DNA of 64,000 bases, from the NCBI RefSeq assembly GCF_016756535.1, contig NZ_AP023247.1, positions 2,728,501 through 2,792,500 of the forward strand. The letters run 5' to 3'. Source of the stretch: Mesorhizobium sp. 131-2-1. GTDB taxonomy: Bacteria; Pseudomonadota; Alphaproteobacteria; Rhizobiales; Rhizobiaceae. Each line of letters opens with the position of its first letter. Position 1 is the first letter of the stretch. Made by a program: the position numbers and the translations under genes. The notes under the pieces were generated by a model that was not told the DNA's origin, searched no databases, and saw only the letters and a list, made by a program, of their open reading frames with translations. Shown piece by piece: positions 48,812-56,822 of the stretch.

Positions 48812-48841
48812 CTGCCGGCCGGGATTTCGCCCGGCCGGCAG
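48812..48841 (+). terminator. Hairpin between binding-protein and ATPase genes
   Basis: Arms CTGCCGGCCGGG (48812-48823) and CCCGGCCGGCAG (48830-48841) are perfect around ATTTCG. It has no T run. Hairpins at this place are common in sugar ABC operons, where they protect the binding-protein message or lower expression of the membrane parts, so partial termination or mRNA stabilisation is more likely than a full stop. Confidence 0.7.
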
Positions 48842-48888
48842 GGCCGTCGGCAACAGGCCGGCGAATCGACAATTCAAGCGAGGATACG

Positions 48889-49686
48889 ATGGCCGAACGC
48901 ATCATCGAACTGCGCGACATCAAGAAATCCTACGGCCAGGTCTATGCGCTGGGAGGGGTCAATCTCAGCGTTGACCGCGGCGAGGTGGTCGGCCTGATTG
49001 GCGACAATGGCGCCGGCAAGTCGACGTTGATCAAGATCCTGTCCGGCGTGGTCAGGCCGACCAGCGGCGACATCCTCGTGCGCGGCAAGTCAGTGACCGG
49101 ATGGAGTGCTGCCCGCTCGCGCGACGCCGGCATCGAGACGGTGTTCCAGGACCGGGCGCTGGCGGTGCAGCAGACGATCGTGCGCAACATTTTCATGGGC
49201 CGCGAACTGACAAGCTTCATGGGTTGGCTGAAGGTCAACAAGGAGATCGAGGAGGCAAGCCGGTTGATGCGCGAGATCGGCTTCACCTCGAAAGTGTTCA
49301 CGCCGCATTCGATCGTCGGCCAGCTCTCCGGCGGCGAACGCCAGGGCGTGGCGATCGCGCGCGCCATCTACAAGCAGGCGGAGCTGATCATCCTGGATGA
49401 GCCGACGACGGCGCTGTCGCTAACCGAGACCGCCAAGGTCTTCCATTTCGTGCGCCAGGTGCGGGCGAGCGGCCGCTCGATCCTGTTCATCGGCCACAAC
49501 ATCCACCACGTCTTCGACATCGCCGACCGTTTCGTGGTGCTCGATCGCGGCAAAGTGGCGCTGACTGCCGACCGCAGCGAGGTCAAGTCGGCAGAAGACC
49601 TCATCAATTTCATGGAAGACGTTGCGCATCCCGGCGGGTTGCCTGGACTGCACGAGGCCGGCGTAGCGGAGCAGGGAGCACGATGA
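48889..49686 (+). CDS. Sugar ABC transporter ATP-binding protein, single-domain
   Basis: 265 residues with one nucleotide-binding domain: Walker A GDNGAGKS (38-45), signature LSGGERQGVAIARA, Walker B AELIILDEP and the H-loop FIGHNIHH. Most sugar ATPases of this class (RbsA, XylG) are a double domain of about 500 residues; the short form recalls FrcA of the rhizobial fructose system. Two copies would act per transporter. The stop overlaps the permease start (ATGA). Confidence 0.93.
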   Translation: MAERIIELRDIKKSYGQVYALGGVNLSVDRGEVVGLIGDNGAGKSTLIKILSGVVRPTSGDILVRGKSVTGWSAARSRDAGIETVFQDRALAVQQTIVRNIFMGRELTSFMGWLKVNKEIEEASRLMREIGFTSKVFTPHSIVGQLSGGERQGVAIARAIYKQAELIILDEPTTALSLTETAKVFHFVRQVRASGRSILFIGHNIHHVFDIADRFVVLDRGKVALTADRSEVKSAEDLINFMEDVAHPGGLPGLHEAGVAEQGAR

Positions 49687-50729
49687 GCAAGACCATGGAA
49701 CCCGATATCGACGGCCCGCTCGGCGCGTATAACCAGCCCACCCCCAAGGAGTGGAAACACCCGTCCGACCAGTGGCTGCGCGGCTTCGTCCTCGACAACC
49801 GGGCCGCGCTCGGCACGCTCGCCGTGTTCATCGTCATGATGGCGGTGTTCATGATCGCCAACCCGACCGTCTTCACCACCTGGTATCTCTACAGCTCGGT
49901 GCTGACGACGCTGCCGGTGGCGCTGTTCGTGGTGGTGCCGCTGGTCTTCGTCGTCACCTGCGGCGAGATCGACCTGTCGTTCCCGGCGACGATGGGTTTT
50001 GCGTCCTGGGTTTTCGCGCTGGTGGTGCAGGCCGGCTATGATCCGTTCCTCGGCATCATCGCCGCGCTCGTCACCGGCACGCTGCTCGGCTTCCTGGTCG
50101 GATCGCTCGTCGTCTATGGCGGGCTGTCGTCGCTGATCGCCACGCTCGGCATGAATTTCCTGCTGCGCGGCCTGATCCAGATCATCAACGAGGGCAAGTC
50201 GACGGCGTTGACCAACCTCGCCGACAGCTGGGCCTACAAGATCTTCTCCAGCCAGCTCTATGGCATCCCGGTGCAGATCTTCTGGGCCGTCGCCTTCGTG
50301 GTGCTGTCGGCGCTACTCTACAACAGGCACCGTTTCGGCGCGCAGGTGAGGGTGGTCGGCGACAATCCCGATAGTGCCCAGCAGATGGGCATCGACGTCA
50401 AGCGCGTCAGGGTCAAGGTGTTCGTCTTCGTCGGCATCGGGGCGGCGATCGCCGGCACCTTCTCGGTGATGATCAACTTCACCTGGTGGCCGACGGCGGG
50501 CGACGGCTATCTGCTGCCGGTGCTGGCCTCGGTGTTCGTCGGCGGCACGCCGACCTGGGGCGGCATCGGCACGGTGGTCGGCGGCGCGATCGGCGCGGTC
50601 ACGGTGTCGTTCATCCAGACCGGTGTGGTGGCGGCGGGGTTGAGCGGCTTCTACGTGCAGTTTTTCAACGGGCTGATCATCATCCTGTCGCTGCTCGGCC
50701 ACAAATGGAACCAGGCGCGCTATCGCTAG
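49683..50729 (+). CDS. Sugar ABC transporter permease
   Basis: 348 residues with eight or more membrane helices, of the ribose/fructose permease class (BPD_transp_2). Motifs: VVTCGEIDLSFPATMGFASWVFALVV, the EIDLS stretch being the family mark, and RVKVFVFVGIGAAIAGTFSVMI with GGTPTWGGIGTVVGGAIGAVTVS near the end. A 40-residue polar N-terminus precedes the first helix. Last gene of the operon; it converges on uvrD with 9 nt between the ends. Confidence 0.93.
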   Translation: MSKTMEPDIDGPLGAYNQPTPKEWKHPSDQWLRGFVLDNRAALGTLAVFIVMMAVFMIANPTVFTTWYLYSSVLTTLPVALFVVVPLVFVVTCGEIDLSFPATMGFASWVFALVVQAGYDPFLGIIAALVTGTLLGFLVGSLVVYGGLSSLIATLGMNFLLRGLIQIINEGKSTALTNLADSWAYKIFSSQLYGIPVQIFWAVAFVVLSALLYNRHRFGAQVRVVGDNPDSAQQMGIDVKRVRVKVFVFVGIGAAIAGTFSVMINFTWWPTAGDGYLLPVLASVFVGGTPTWGGIGTVVGGAIGAVTVSFIQTGVVAAGLSGFYVQFFNGLIIILSLLGHKWNQARYR

Positions 50730-50738
50730 AAGGACTGC

Positions 50739-53402
50739 TCACACCGCCGCGACGAACCCGTCCAGGACGCGTTTCTGGCCGGCCTTGTCGAAGTCGATGG
50801 TCAGCTTGTTGCCTTCGATGGCGGCAATGTTGCCGTTGCCGAACTTCTGATGGAAGACGCGGTCGCCGACGCTGAAGGCGGATGGCGTGTCGGCGACCGA
50901 TTTGGCGACCAGCTCGCCGTCGATGGTGCGGCCTTTGACCGAGGTGCGGCCGGCGCCGTAGCCGCTATCGGTCTCGCCATAGCCGATGCGCTCGACCTGG
51001 TGGCCGGAGCGCGTGCCCCAGTTGCGGTCGGTCGCCTCGGTGCGGTTGGCCTGCGCGCGCTGCCAGCCCGGCGTCGAATAGGTGTTGGAGAAGCTTCCCG
51101 ATTTCTCGGCGCCGATATTGTCGAAGCGCGAGGCGCCATAGGGGTTCTGCCTGCCGCCACGTCCCGAGGCAAACGAACCGCCGCCATAGCTGTTGCCGTA
51201 GCCGCCATAGGAGTTGCCGCTCTCGGCGACCTCGACATGGGTATTCGGCAACTCGTCGAGGAAGCGCGACGGGATGGTCGATTGCCAGAGACCGTGGATG
51301 AGGCGGTTGGAGACGAACCAGATGTGCAGGTTCTTCTTGGCCCGCGTCAGCCCGACATAGGCGAGGCGGCGCTCTTCCTCCAGGCCGGAGCGACCGCCCT
51401 CGTCCAGCGCTCGCTGATGCGGGAACAGGCCTTCTTCCCAGCCGGGGAGGAACACGGTCTCGAATTCGAGGCCCTTGGCCGAATGCAGGGTCATTATGCT
51501 CACCGCATCGAGCGACTCGCTCTGCTCGGCCTCCATGACCAGCGCAACATGCTCGAGGAAGGAGCGCAGCGATTCATATTCCTCCATGGAGCGGACAAGC
51601 TCCTTGAGGTTCTCCAGACGGCCCGGCGCTTCCGCCGAGCGGTCGTTCTTCCACATGTCGGTGTAGCCGCTCTCCTCGAGGATGGTCTCTGCGAGTTCGG
51701 TGTGCGGCGTGGTCTCCAGCGCCTTCTGCCAGCGCTCGAAATTGGCGGCGACCTCGCGCAAGGCGGCGCGCGGCTTCGGCTTCAGCTCGTCGCTTTCGGC
51801 GAGGTTGCCGGCCGCTTCCAGCATCGGGATGCGCAACGCGCGGGCGGTGTCGTGGAGCTGGCGGATGGTGGCTTCGCCGAGCCCGCGTTTCGGCACGTTG
51901 ACGATGCGCTCGAAGGCGAGGTCGTCGCCGCCGTTGGCGACGACGCGGAAGAAGGCCAGTGCGTCGCGGATTTCCATCCGCTCGTAGAAACGCGGGCCGC
52001 CGATGACGCGGTAGTTGAGGCCAAGCGTGATGAAGCGGTCCTCGAAGGCGCGCATCTGGAAGGAGGCGCGTACGAGGATGGCCATGTCGTTGAGATTGTG
52101 CTTGCCCCGCTGGTAGGCCTCGATCGTCTCGCCGACGGCGCGCGCCTCTTCCTCAGAATCCCAGGCGGCATGGACATGCACCTTGTCGTCCTCGGGATCG
52201 TCGCGGTCGGTGAACAGCGTCTTGCCGAAGCGGCCCTCATTGTGGGCGATGAGATGCGAGGCGGCACCCAGGATGTGCGCCGTCGAGCGGTAGTTGCGCT
52301 CCAGCCGGATAATGGTGGCGCCGGGGAAATCCTTGTCGAAGCGAAGGATGTTGTCGACTTCCGCGCCGCGCCAGCCGTAGATCGACTGGTCGTCGTCGCC
52401 GACGCAGCAGATGTTGACGGTAGCACGAGTTTCGGTCGAGCGCGCCTTACCCTCCCCTCGATGGGGAGGGTCGTCGCGAAGCGACGGGGAGGGGTGACTG
52501 GCGCCGGCGCTATCACCCCCGCCCGCGCCGCTGCGCGGCGCGACCTCCCCCATCGAGGGGGAGGTAGGTCTTTGCGCCAAGAGCCGCAGCCACATGTACT
52601 GCGCGGTGTTGGTGTCCTGGTACTCGTCGACGAGGATGTATTTGAAGCGCTTGTGGTAGTCCTTGAGCACGTCCGGATAGGCGCGGAAGATGCGGATCGG
52701 GTGGCAGAGCAGATCGCCGAAGTCGCAGGCGTTCAGCGTCTGCAGCCGCTCCTGATAGGCCTTGTAGAGTTCGCGGCCCTTGCCGTTGCCGAAGCTGCGG
52801 GCATCACCCTCGGGGATATCGGCTGGCACAAGCCCCTTGTTCTTCCAGCCGTCGATCATCTGGCCGAACTGCTTGGCCGGCCACCGCTTGTCGTCCAAGC
52901 CTTCGGCCTGGATGAGCTGCTTGATCAGGCGCACGACGTCATCGGTGTCCAGGATGGTGAAATCGGATTTCAGCCCGGCAAGCTCGGCGTGGCGGCGCAG
53001 CAGCTTGACGCCGATCGAATGGAATGTGCCGAGCCAGGGCATGCCCTCGACATTGCCTTCGCCGATCAGATGGCCGATGCGCTGCTTCATCTCGCGCGCG
53101 GCCTTGTTGGTGAAGGTGACGGCGAGGATCTGCGAGGGGAAGGCCTTGCCGGTGGCGAGGATGTGGGCGATGCGGGTGGTGAGCACCCGCGTCTTGCCGG
53201 TGCCGGCGCCGGCCAGCACCAGGACCGGGCCTTCCGTCGTTTCGACCGCCAGCCGCTGCTCGGGGTTGAGGCCGTTCAGGTAATCGGGCGTATCGTTGCG
53301 ACCGCTGCGGGCGGCCATGGCGCGCGCGGCAATGCCGGACGGGGCCGTGGGCCGCGCATTCGGTTCGTCAAAGAAGGGCATGTCTTCCGAAAACCCGGAC
53401 AT
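50739..53402 (-). CDS. uvrD: UvrD/PcrA-type DNA helicase carrying an in-frame palindromic element
   Basis: 887 residues, longer than the usual 720-830. Superfamily 1 helicase motifs are in order: Q-motif GLNPEQRLAV (44-53), Walker A GAGTGKT (65-71), VTFTNKAAREM, DEYQDTN (259-265), GDDDQSIYGWRGA (335-347), and later VSIMTLHSAKGLEFE and EERRLAYVGLTRA. Residues 280-318 are encoded exactly by a palindromic element (52449-52565), inserted between motifs II and III where relatives have a short turn. The C-terminal tail (about 740-820) is Gly/Ser/Tyr-rich and then ends in a conserved PcrA-like domain (VGDRVFHQKFGNGNIAAIEG). It acts in excision repair and fork restart. Confidence 0.95.
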   Translation of the reverse strand: MSGFSEDMPFFDEPNARPTAPSGIAARAMAARSGRNDTPDYLNGLNPEQRLAVETTEGPVLVLAGAGTGKTRVLTTRIAHILATGKAFPSQILAVTFTNKAAREMKQRIGHLIGEGNVEGMPWLGTFHSIGVKLLRRHAELAGLKSDFTILDTDDVVRLIKQLIQAEGLDDKRWPAKQFGQMIDGWKNKGLVPADIPEGDARSFGNGKGRELYKAYQERLQTLNACDFGDLLCHPIRIFRAYPDVLKDYHKRFKYILVDEYQDTNTAQYMWLRLLAQRPTSPSMGEVAPRSGAGGGDSAGASHPSPSLRDDPPHRGEGKARSTETRATVNICCVGDDDQSIYGWRGAEVDNILRFDKDFPGATIIRLERNYRSTAHILGAASHLIAHNEGRFGKTLFTDRDDPEDDKVHVHAAWDSEEEARAVGETIEAYQRGKHNLNDMAILVRASFQMRAFEDRFITLGLNYRVIGGPRFYERMEIRDALAFFRVVANGGDDLAFERIVNVPKRGLGEATIRQLHDTARALRIPMLEAAGNLAESDELKPKPRAALREVAANFERWQKALETTPHTELAETILEESGYTDMWKNDRSAEAPGRLENLKELVRSMEEYESLRSFLEHVALVMEAEQSESLDAVSIMTLHSAKGLEFETVFLPGWEEGLFPHQRALDEGGRSGLEEERRLAYVGLTRAKKNLHIWFVSNRLIHGLWQSTIPSRFLDELPNTHVEVAESGNSYGGYGNSYGGGSFASGRGGRQNPYGASRFDNIGAEKSGSFSNTYSTPGWQRAQANRTEATDRNWGTRSGHQVERIGYGETDSGYGAGRTSVKGRTIDGELVAKSVADTPSAFSVGDRVFHQKFGNGNIAAIEGNKLTIDFDKAGQKRVLDGFVAAV
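52449..52565 (-). repeat. Composite palindromic element inside uvrD, in frame (family B)
   Basis: The outer ends are the palindromes ACCCTCCCC...GGGGAGGGT (52449-52471) and ACCTCCCCC...GGGGGAGGT (52543-52565). Inside are two more hairpins, CGTCGCGAAGCGACG (52471-52485) and CGCCGCTGCGCGGCG (52527-52541), flanking the GGGGAGGGG and CACCCCC blocks. Total 117 bp, exactly 39 codons, aligned with the uvrD codons. The order of parts matches the intergenic element at 44322-44509. It encodes a Pro/Gly/Ser/Arg-rich loop (SPSMGEVAPR, then SHPSPSLRDDPPHRGEG). Confidence 0.85.
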
Positions 53403-53475
53403 TGTCCCCGAATGTAGTGATTCGGCAGCGAAAGACCAGAAGTGTCTCCGTTTTGTTCCGGTTTGGCGACAGGAT

Positions 53476-53509
53476 TTGCCGGGCGCCGTGTCTCTTCGGC
53501 GCCCGGCAA
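53476..53509 (-). terminator. Hairpin terminator of the flavin monooxygenase-like gene
   Basis: TTGCCGGGCGCC (53476-53487) and GGCGCCCGGCAA (53498-53509) are perfect inverted arms with a 10-nt loop. It lies 24 nt beyond the stop of the minus-strand monooxygenase gene and upstream of uvrD. There is no U run after the stem on the minus strand, so Rho may assist. Confidence 0.7.
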
Positions 53510-53532
53510 TTGCCTAAAACCCTTGTCGCGCC

Positions 53533-54813
53533 TTATCCGATGGTTGCCCGCATGCGCTCGCCGATCTTATCGGCGACGTAGCCGGCATCGCGCGCCGCGC
53601 CATGGATCATGGTGGAAGAAGTCGAGTGTTGGAAATGCAGGCCGCAGACATACAGTCCCGGCTCGCCTTCGACAGCACCGCGATATTGCTTCACCCGGCC
53701 GGTGCCGTCGAAAATCGGCAGCTTGATCCAATCCAGTCCGGCCCGGAACCCGGTGCACCAGACGATGTTCGAAACGTCGAGAATCTGGCCGTCGTCGAGC
53801 AGCGGCTTGCCGTCGCGGGCACCGGCGACGCGGGCGACCCGGCGGATACCGGCGGCGTCCAGGTCCTGCGGCTTGACCCGGATCAGCGGCAGGCCATGCG
53901 ACAACTGCTCAGGCTTGGCCTTGCGGCCCATCGGCGTGTCGACCGTGAGCAAACGGTGGAAAACGATGCGCAAGACGACCGGCAGGACCAGACGCATTGC
54001 GAAGTAGCCATTGTAGGTGACCGGGATGTGGCCGGGATGCCGGCCTGACAGACACACCTGGTGCGTGCGCGCCAGATCCATGGCGATTTCCGCACCGGAA
54101 TTGCTGGCGCCGACCAAAAGCACGCTGCCCGCCTGGAGCTGTTCCGGGTTCTTGTAGGCAACCGAATGCAATTGCCGGATCGACGGGTCGAGCGACGCCG
54201 CGAAATCCGGGATCTTCGGCTTCTGGTAGCTCGAGGCCGCGGCGACGACGTGCTTGGCGATGTAGCGGGTCTGGCCCGATGTGACGATGTAGCGCTCGCC
54301 GGAACGGGTCACCTCGTCGACCTTGACGCCGGTGCGCACCGGCAAGCCAAACCTCCTGGCATAGGCCTCTAGATAGTCGGCCATTTCGTCCTTGGTCGGG
54401 AACGAATAGCGGGCAGCGGGGAAGGGCATGCCGACCAGTCCGTCGAAGCGCGCCGGCGTGAACAGGCGCAGCGAATCCCAGCGCGAGCGCCAGATGTCGC
54501 CGACGCGTTCGCGGGCCTCGAGGATGACGAACTTCACGCCCTTGCGGGCGAGGTGATAGCCGACGGAAAGGCCGTTCTGTCCCGCGCCGATGACCACGAC
54601 GTCGAAATGTTCTTCTCTCGGCATTGGCAGCGTGTCGTCGTCGGCTGGCGCCGCCGATGCCCGCAGCGCACCGGCCTCCAGTTGCATGAAGGCCGCTCCC
54701 GGTTCCAGCAATGCGCCGGCGCGCGCTCTGGTTTCGGCGATGCGGATGTTGCGGGGGCCGCGCAGGTTCATTCCCTCAATCGCGGCCGGCCCGGATGTCG
54801 AAATCGGATTCAT
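53533..54813 (-). CDS. Flavin-containing monooxygenase-like FAD/NAD(P)-binding protein
   Basis: 426 residues from ATG 54813 with GGAG upstream. FAD loop VVVIGAGQNGLSVGYHLARKG (GAGQNG at 76-81), then GDIWRSRWDSLRLFTPAR, typical of CzcO/FMO-like proteins, and a second dinucleotide loop VLLVGASNSGAEIAMDLA for NADPH. NIVWCTGFRAGLDWI near the C-terminus is another family mark. About 65 residues precede the FAD domain and look unstructured. The substrate is unknown. It lies 134 nt downstream of the LuxR gene on the same strand. Confidence 0.85.
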   Translation of the reverse strand: MNPISTSGPAAIEGMNLRGPRNIRIAETRARAGALLEPGAAFMQLEAGALRASAAPADDDTLPMPREEHFDVVVIGAGQNGLSVGYHLARKGVKFVILEARERVGDIWRSRWDSLRLFTPARFDGLVGMPFPAARYSFPTKDEMADYLEAYARRFGLPVRTGVKVDEVTRSGERYIVTSGQTRYIAKHVVAAASSYQKPKIPDFAASLDPSIRQLHSVAYKNPEQLQAGSVLLVGASNSGAEIAMDLARTHQVCLSGRHPGHIPVTYNGYFAMRLVLPVVLRIVFHRLLTVDTPMGRKAKPEQLSHGLPLIRVKPQDLDAAGIRRVARVAGARDGKPLLDDGQILDVSNIVWCTGFRAGLDWIKLPIFDGTGRVKQYRGAVEGEPGLYVCGLHFQHSTSSTMIHGAARDAGYVADKIGERMRATIG

Positions 54814-54907
54814 GATCGCTCCATTTGGTTCGTCAGTCGTGGACCAGAAATTAGTGGAACGGCGCGGCGGCGCTTCGGGGAGACACCTCACGGGACAGAA
54901 AAATGCG

Positions 54908-54925
54908 ATGGGGATTTTTCCCCAT
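54908..54925 (-). terminator. Short hairpin after the LuxR-type gene
   Basis: ATGGGGA (54908-54914) and TCCCCAT (54919-54925) pair around TTTT. It is 23 nt beyond the stop of the regulator gene. As an 18-bp palindrome it could also be an operator for the monooxygenase gene; no T run follows on the minus strand. Confidence 0.45.
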
Positions 54926-54947
54926 GTCCTCAGGTCGGATGACCGGA

Positions 54948-56588
54948 TCAGACGAGCCGGTTCTGGAAGGCGTAGGCGGTCGCTGCGGCGCGTGAGTTGA
55001 CCGCGAGCTTGTCGAAAATGTTGCTGACATGCCGGTCGACGGTCTTCTCGCTGAGGCCAAGCTCCGTCGCTATCGACCTGTTGGTCCTGCCGGTGGCGAC
55101 AAGGCCAAGGACCTCGATCTCGCGCCCGGTCAGGCGGTGCGGGCGCGAATTGGCCGTCTCGATCAGCGCGCTGACGCGGGCGAGTTCGGGCGCGGCGCCC
55201 AGTGCGGCGAAAACGGCGCGGGCGGCATCGAATTCGAGCTCGGCGCCGTCCTCGTCGCCAAGCAGGCGGCAGGCTTGTCCCGAAAGCACGCGCAGCCGAG
55301 CTTCCAGATAAGGGGCGCCGGCGCGCTGCCAGGTCTTCAGCGCGGCGCGGAAATGGCCAAGCGCCGCCGCGGCGCTGCCTTCATGCAGGTCGATCTCACC
55401 CCTGGCCTGCGCCGCCATAGCGGCCAGGACATCGGTTGCGAAACGGCCCGCGATCGCCTCCAGATCCTGGCAGGCTTCGCGCGCCTCCTCGATGGCGCCT
55501 GAGGCGATCATGATCTCGACCAGCGCCGGGAGCAGGCGGGCGCGGCCAAGTGGAGCCTTGGTCGTGGCGAGCACGCGGCGAATGGTTGCCGCGGCCTGTT
55601 CGGCGCGGCCCTGCATCAGGCGCAGCAGCGCCATGCCGGGCTGCGGTTCGAACCCGAGCCGGCTGGCGGCGCGGTAGAGCTCCTCGGCGGCGGCAAACTC
55701 ACCGCGCAGGCGACGGATTTCGGCCTCCTGGTAGGCCGCTCCCGCCGCTGCTTCGCTGGCCGTCGTATGGGCCAGCGACTTCGTCGCGCGGCGTGCCTCG
55801 GTGATCGCATCCTGCCAGGCACCGTTCAGTTCCATGATCTCGGCGCGGTGCAACAGGCAGACGCCGTTGAACTGAACGAGTTGCGGCTGCGTTCCGCACC
55901 AGTTCGACAGCGCCTCGGTCCATTCGCGCGAGCGGTCGAGCGCGTAGACCTGCCGGCACGCGGCGATGAGGTTGCAATAGATCAGGCCGGTGACGATGGG
56001 CGAAAGCTTTCCGTCGACGGCCGGCAGCATGGCCTCGTCGAGCGAGGCGATGCCTTCATCGATCCGGCCCTGCCGCACAAGCGCGCGGCCGAGATAACAT
56101 CTGGCGAAGGCGACAAGGTCGACGTCGCAACAGCGCTCGCCGATCGCCAGCGCCTGGCCGGCCAACGGCTCCGCCGCCGGATCGTTGCCCGTCATGAGCT
56201 CCTTCTGTGCCGCGAGCAAGACCAGATAGCCATGCGCCGCGCATTCGCGCCCAAAGCTGTCGGCCAGGCGCTGGGCCTGCTGGATGCAGGCGGTCGCGTG
56301 GCCCTGCTCGCCCAGGGCCAGGAGTCGGAAGCCGCGGAAGAACGCCCAATACGCCGCGCGGTCGTAACGGCCCGCTTCGACATAGGTCTCGAACAGGCGG
56401 TCACCGGCGGCCATGCTGTCCTGGTCGCGGTCCAGCATGGCCGCCGACCAGAGTACCCGTTCCAGATCGTCCGGGCCCAGCGGCGCGAGCTCGTCCGTTG
56501 CGCGCAACAGCTCGAGTGCATCCGCCCATGCCCGTTGCTCATAGGCGCGGCGGGCCTGTTCCAGAAGCGAAGCGGCGTCGGCTTTCAT
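54948..56588 (-). CDS. LuxR-type regulator with a long helical-repeat N-terminus
   Basis: 546 residues from ATG 56588. The C-terminal 65 residues are a LuxR/GerE helix-turn-helix (LTGREIEVLGLVATGRTNRSIATELGLSEKTVDRHVSNIFDKL). The rest is alpha-helical and Ala/Leu/Arg-rich in the style of tetratricopeptide repeats (AYEQRAWADALELLRATDEL, FRAALKTWQRAGAPYLEARL). There is no Walker A, so it is not a full MalT/LAL protein but looks like the tail part of one. It is divergent from the glucose dehydrogenase gene (235-bp gap) and upstream of the monooxygenase gene; it may control either. Confidence 0.85.
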   Translation of the reverse strand: MKADAASLLEQARRAYEQRAWADALELLRATDELAPLGPDDLERVLWSAAMLDRDQDSMAAGDRLFETYVEAGRYDRAAYWAFFRGFRLLALGEQGHATACIQQAQRLADSFGRECAAHGYLVLLAAQKELMTGNDPAAEPLAGQALAIGERCCDVDLVAFARCYLGRALVRQGRIDEGIASLDEAMLPAVDGKLSPIVTGLIYCNLIAACRQVYALDRSREWTEALSNWCGTQPQLVQFNGVCLLHRAEIMELNGAWQDAITEARRATKSLAHTTASEAAAGAAYQEAEIRRLRGEFAAAEELYRAASRLGFEPQPGMALLRLMQGRAEQAAATIRRVLATTKAPLGRARLLPALVEIMIASGAIEEAREACQDLEAIAGRFATDVLAAMAAQARGEIDLHEGSAAAALGHFRAALKTWQRAGAPYLEARLRVLSGQACRLLGDEDGAELEFDAARAVFAALGAAPELARVSALIETANSRPHRLTGREIEVLGLVATGRTNRSIATELGLSEKTVDRHVSNIFDKLAVNSRAAATAYAFQNRLV

Positions 56589-56822
56589 GGGCAAAGCATA
56601 GCATCGCCAAATAGCTGGCAGAAGAATGGCAGATGCCAGGCTCTGTCATTTCGGCGTGACCGGCAGCGGCGATGCTTACTTTATGCCGTGCTGATTTGAC
56701 ACCGCGCGCAGGGGGGCCGAAAACTGCGGCGGCGAGATGAAACAGAATCGAAAGCGCGTTACGGTTGTGCTTCGTGACGCGGTTTTCGATCGCCAGTCTG
56801 CTGCGCATGAAGGAGTGTCGTT

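Noticed and set aside
50850..53417. An 855-codon open frame on the plus strand opposite uvrD
   Set aside because: It is the antisense shadow of a GC-rich gene with strong third-position bias; the uvrD strand has all helicase motifs, the shadow has none.
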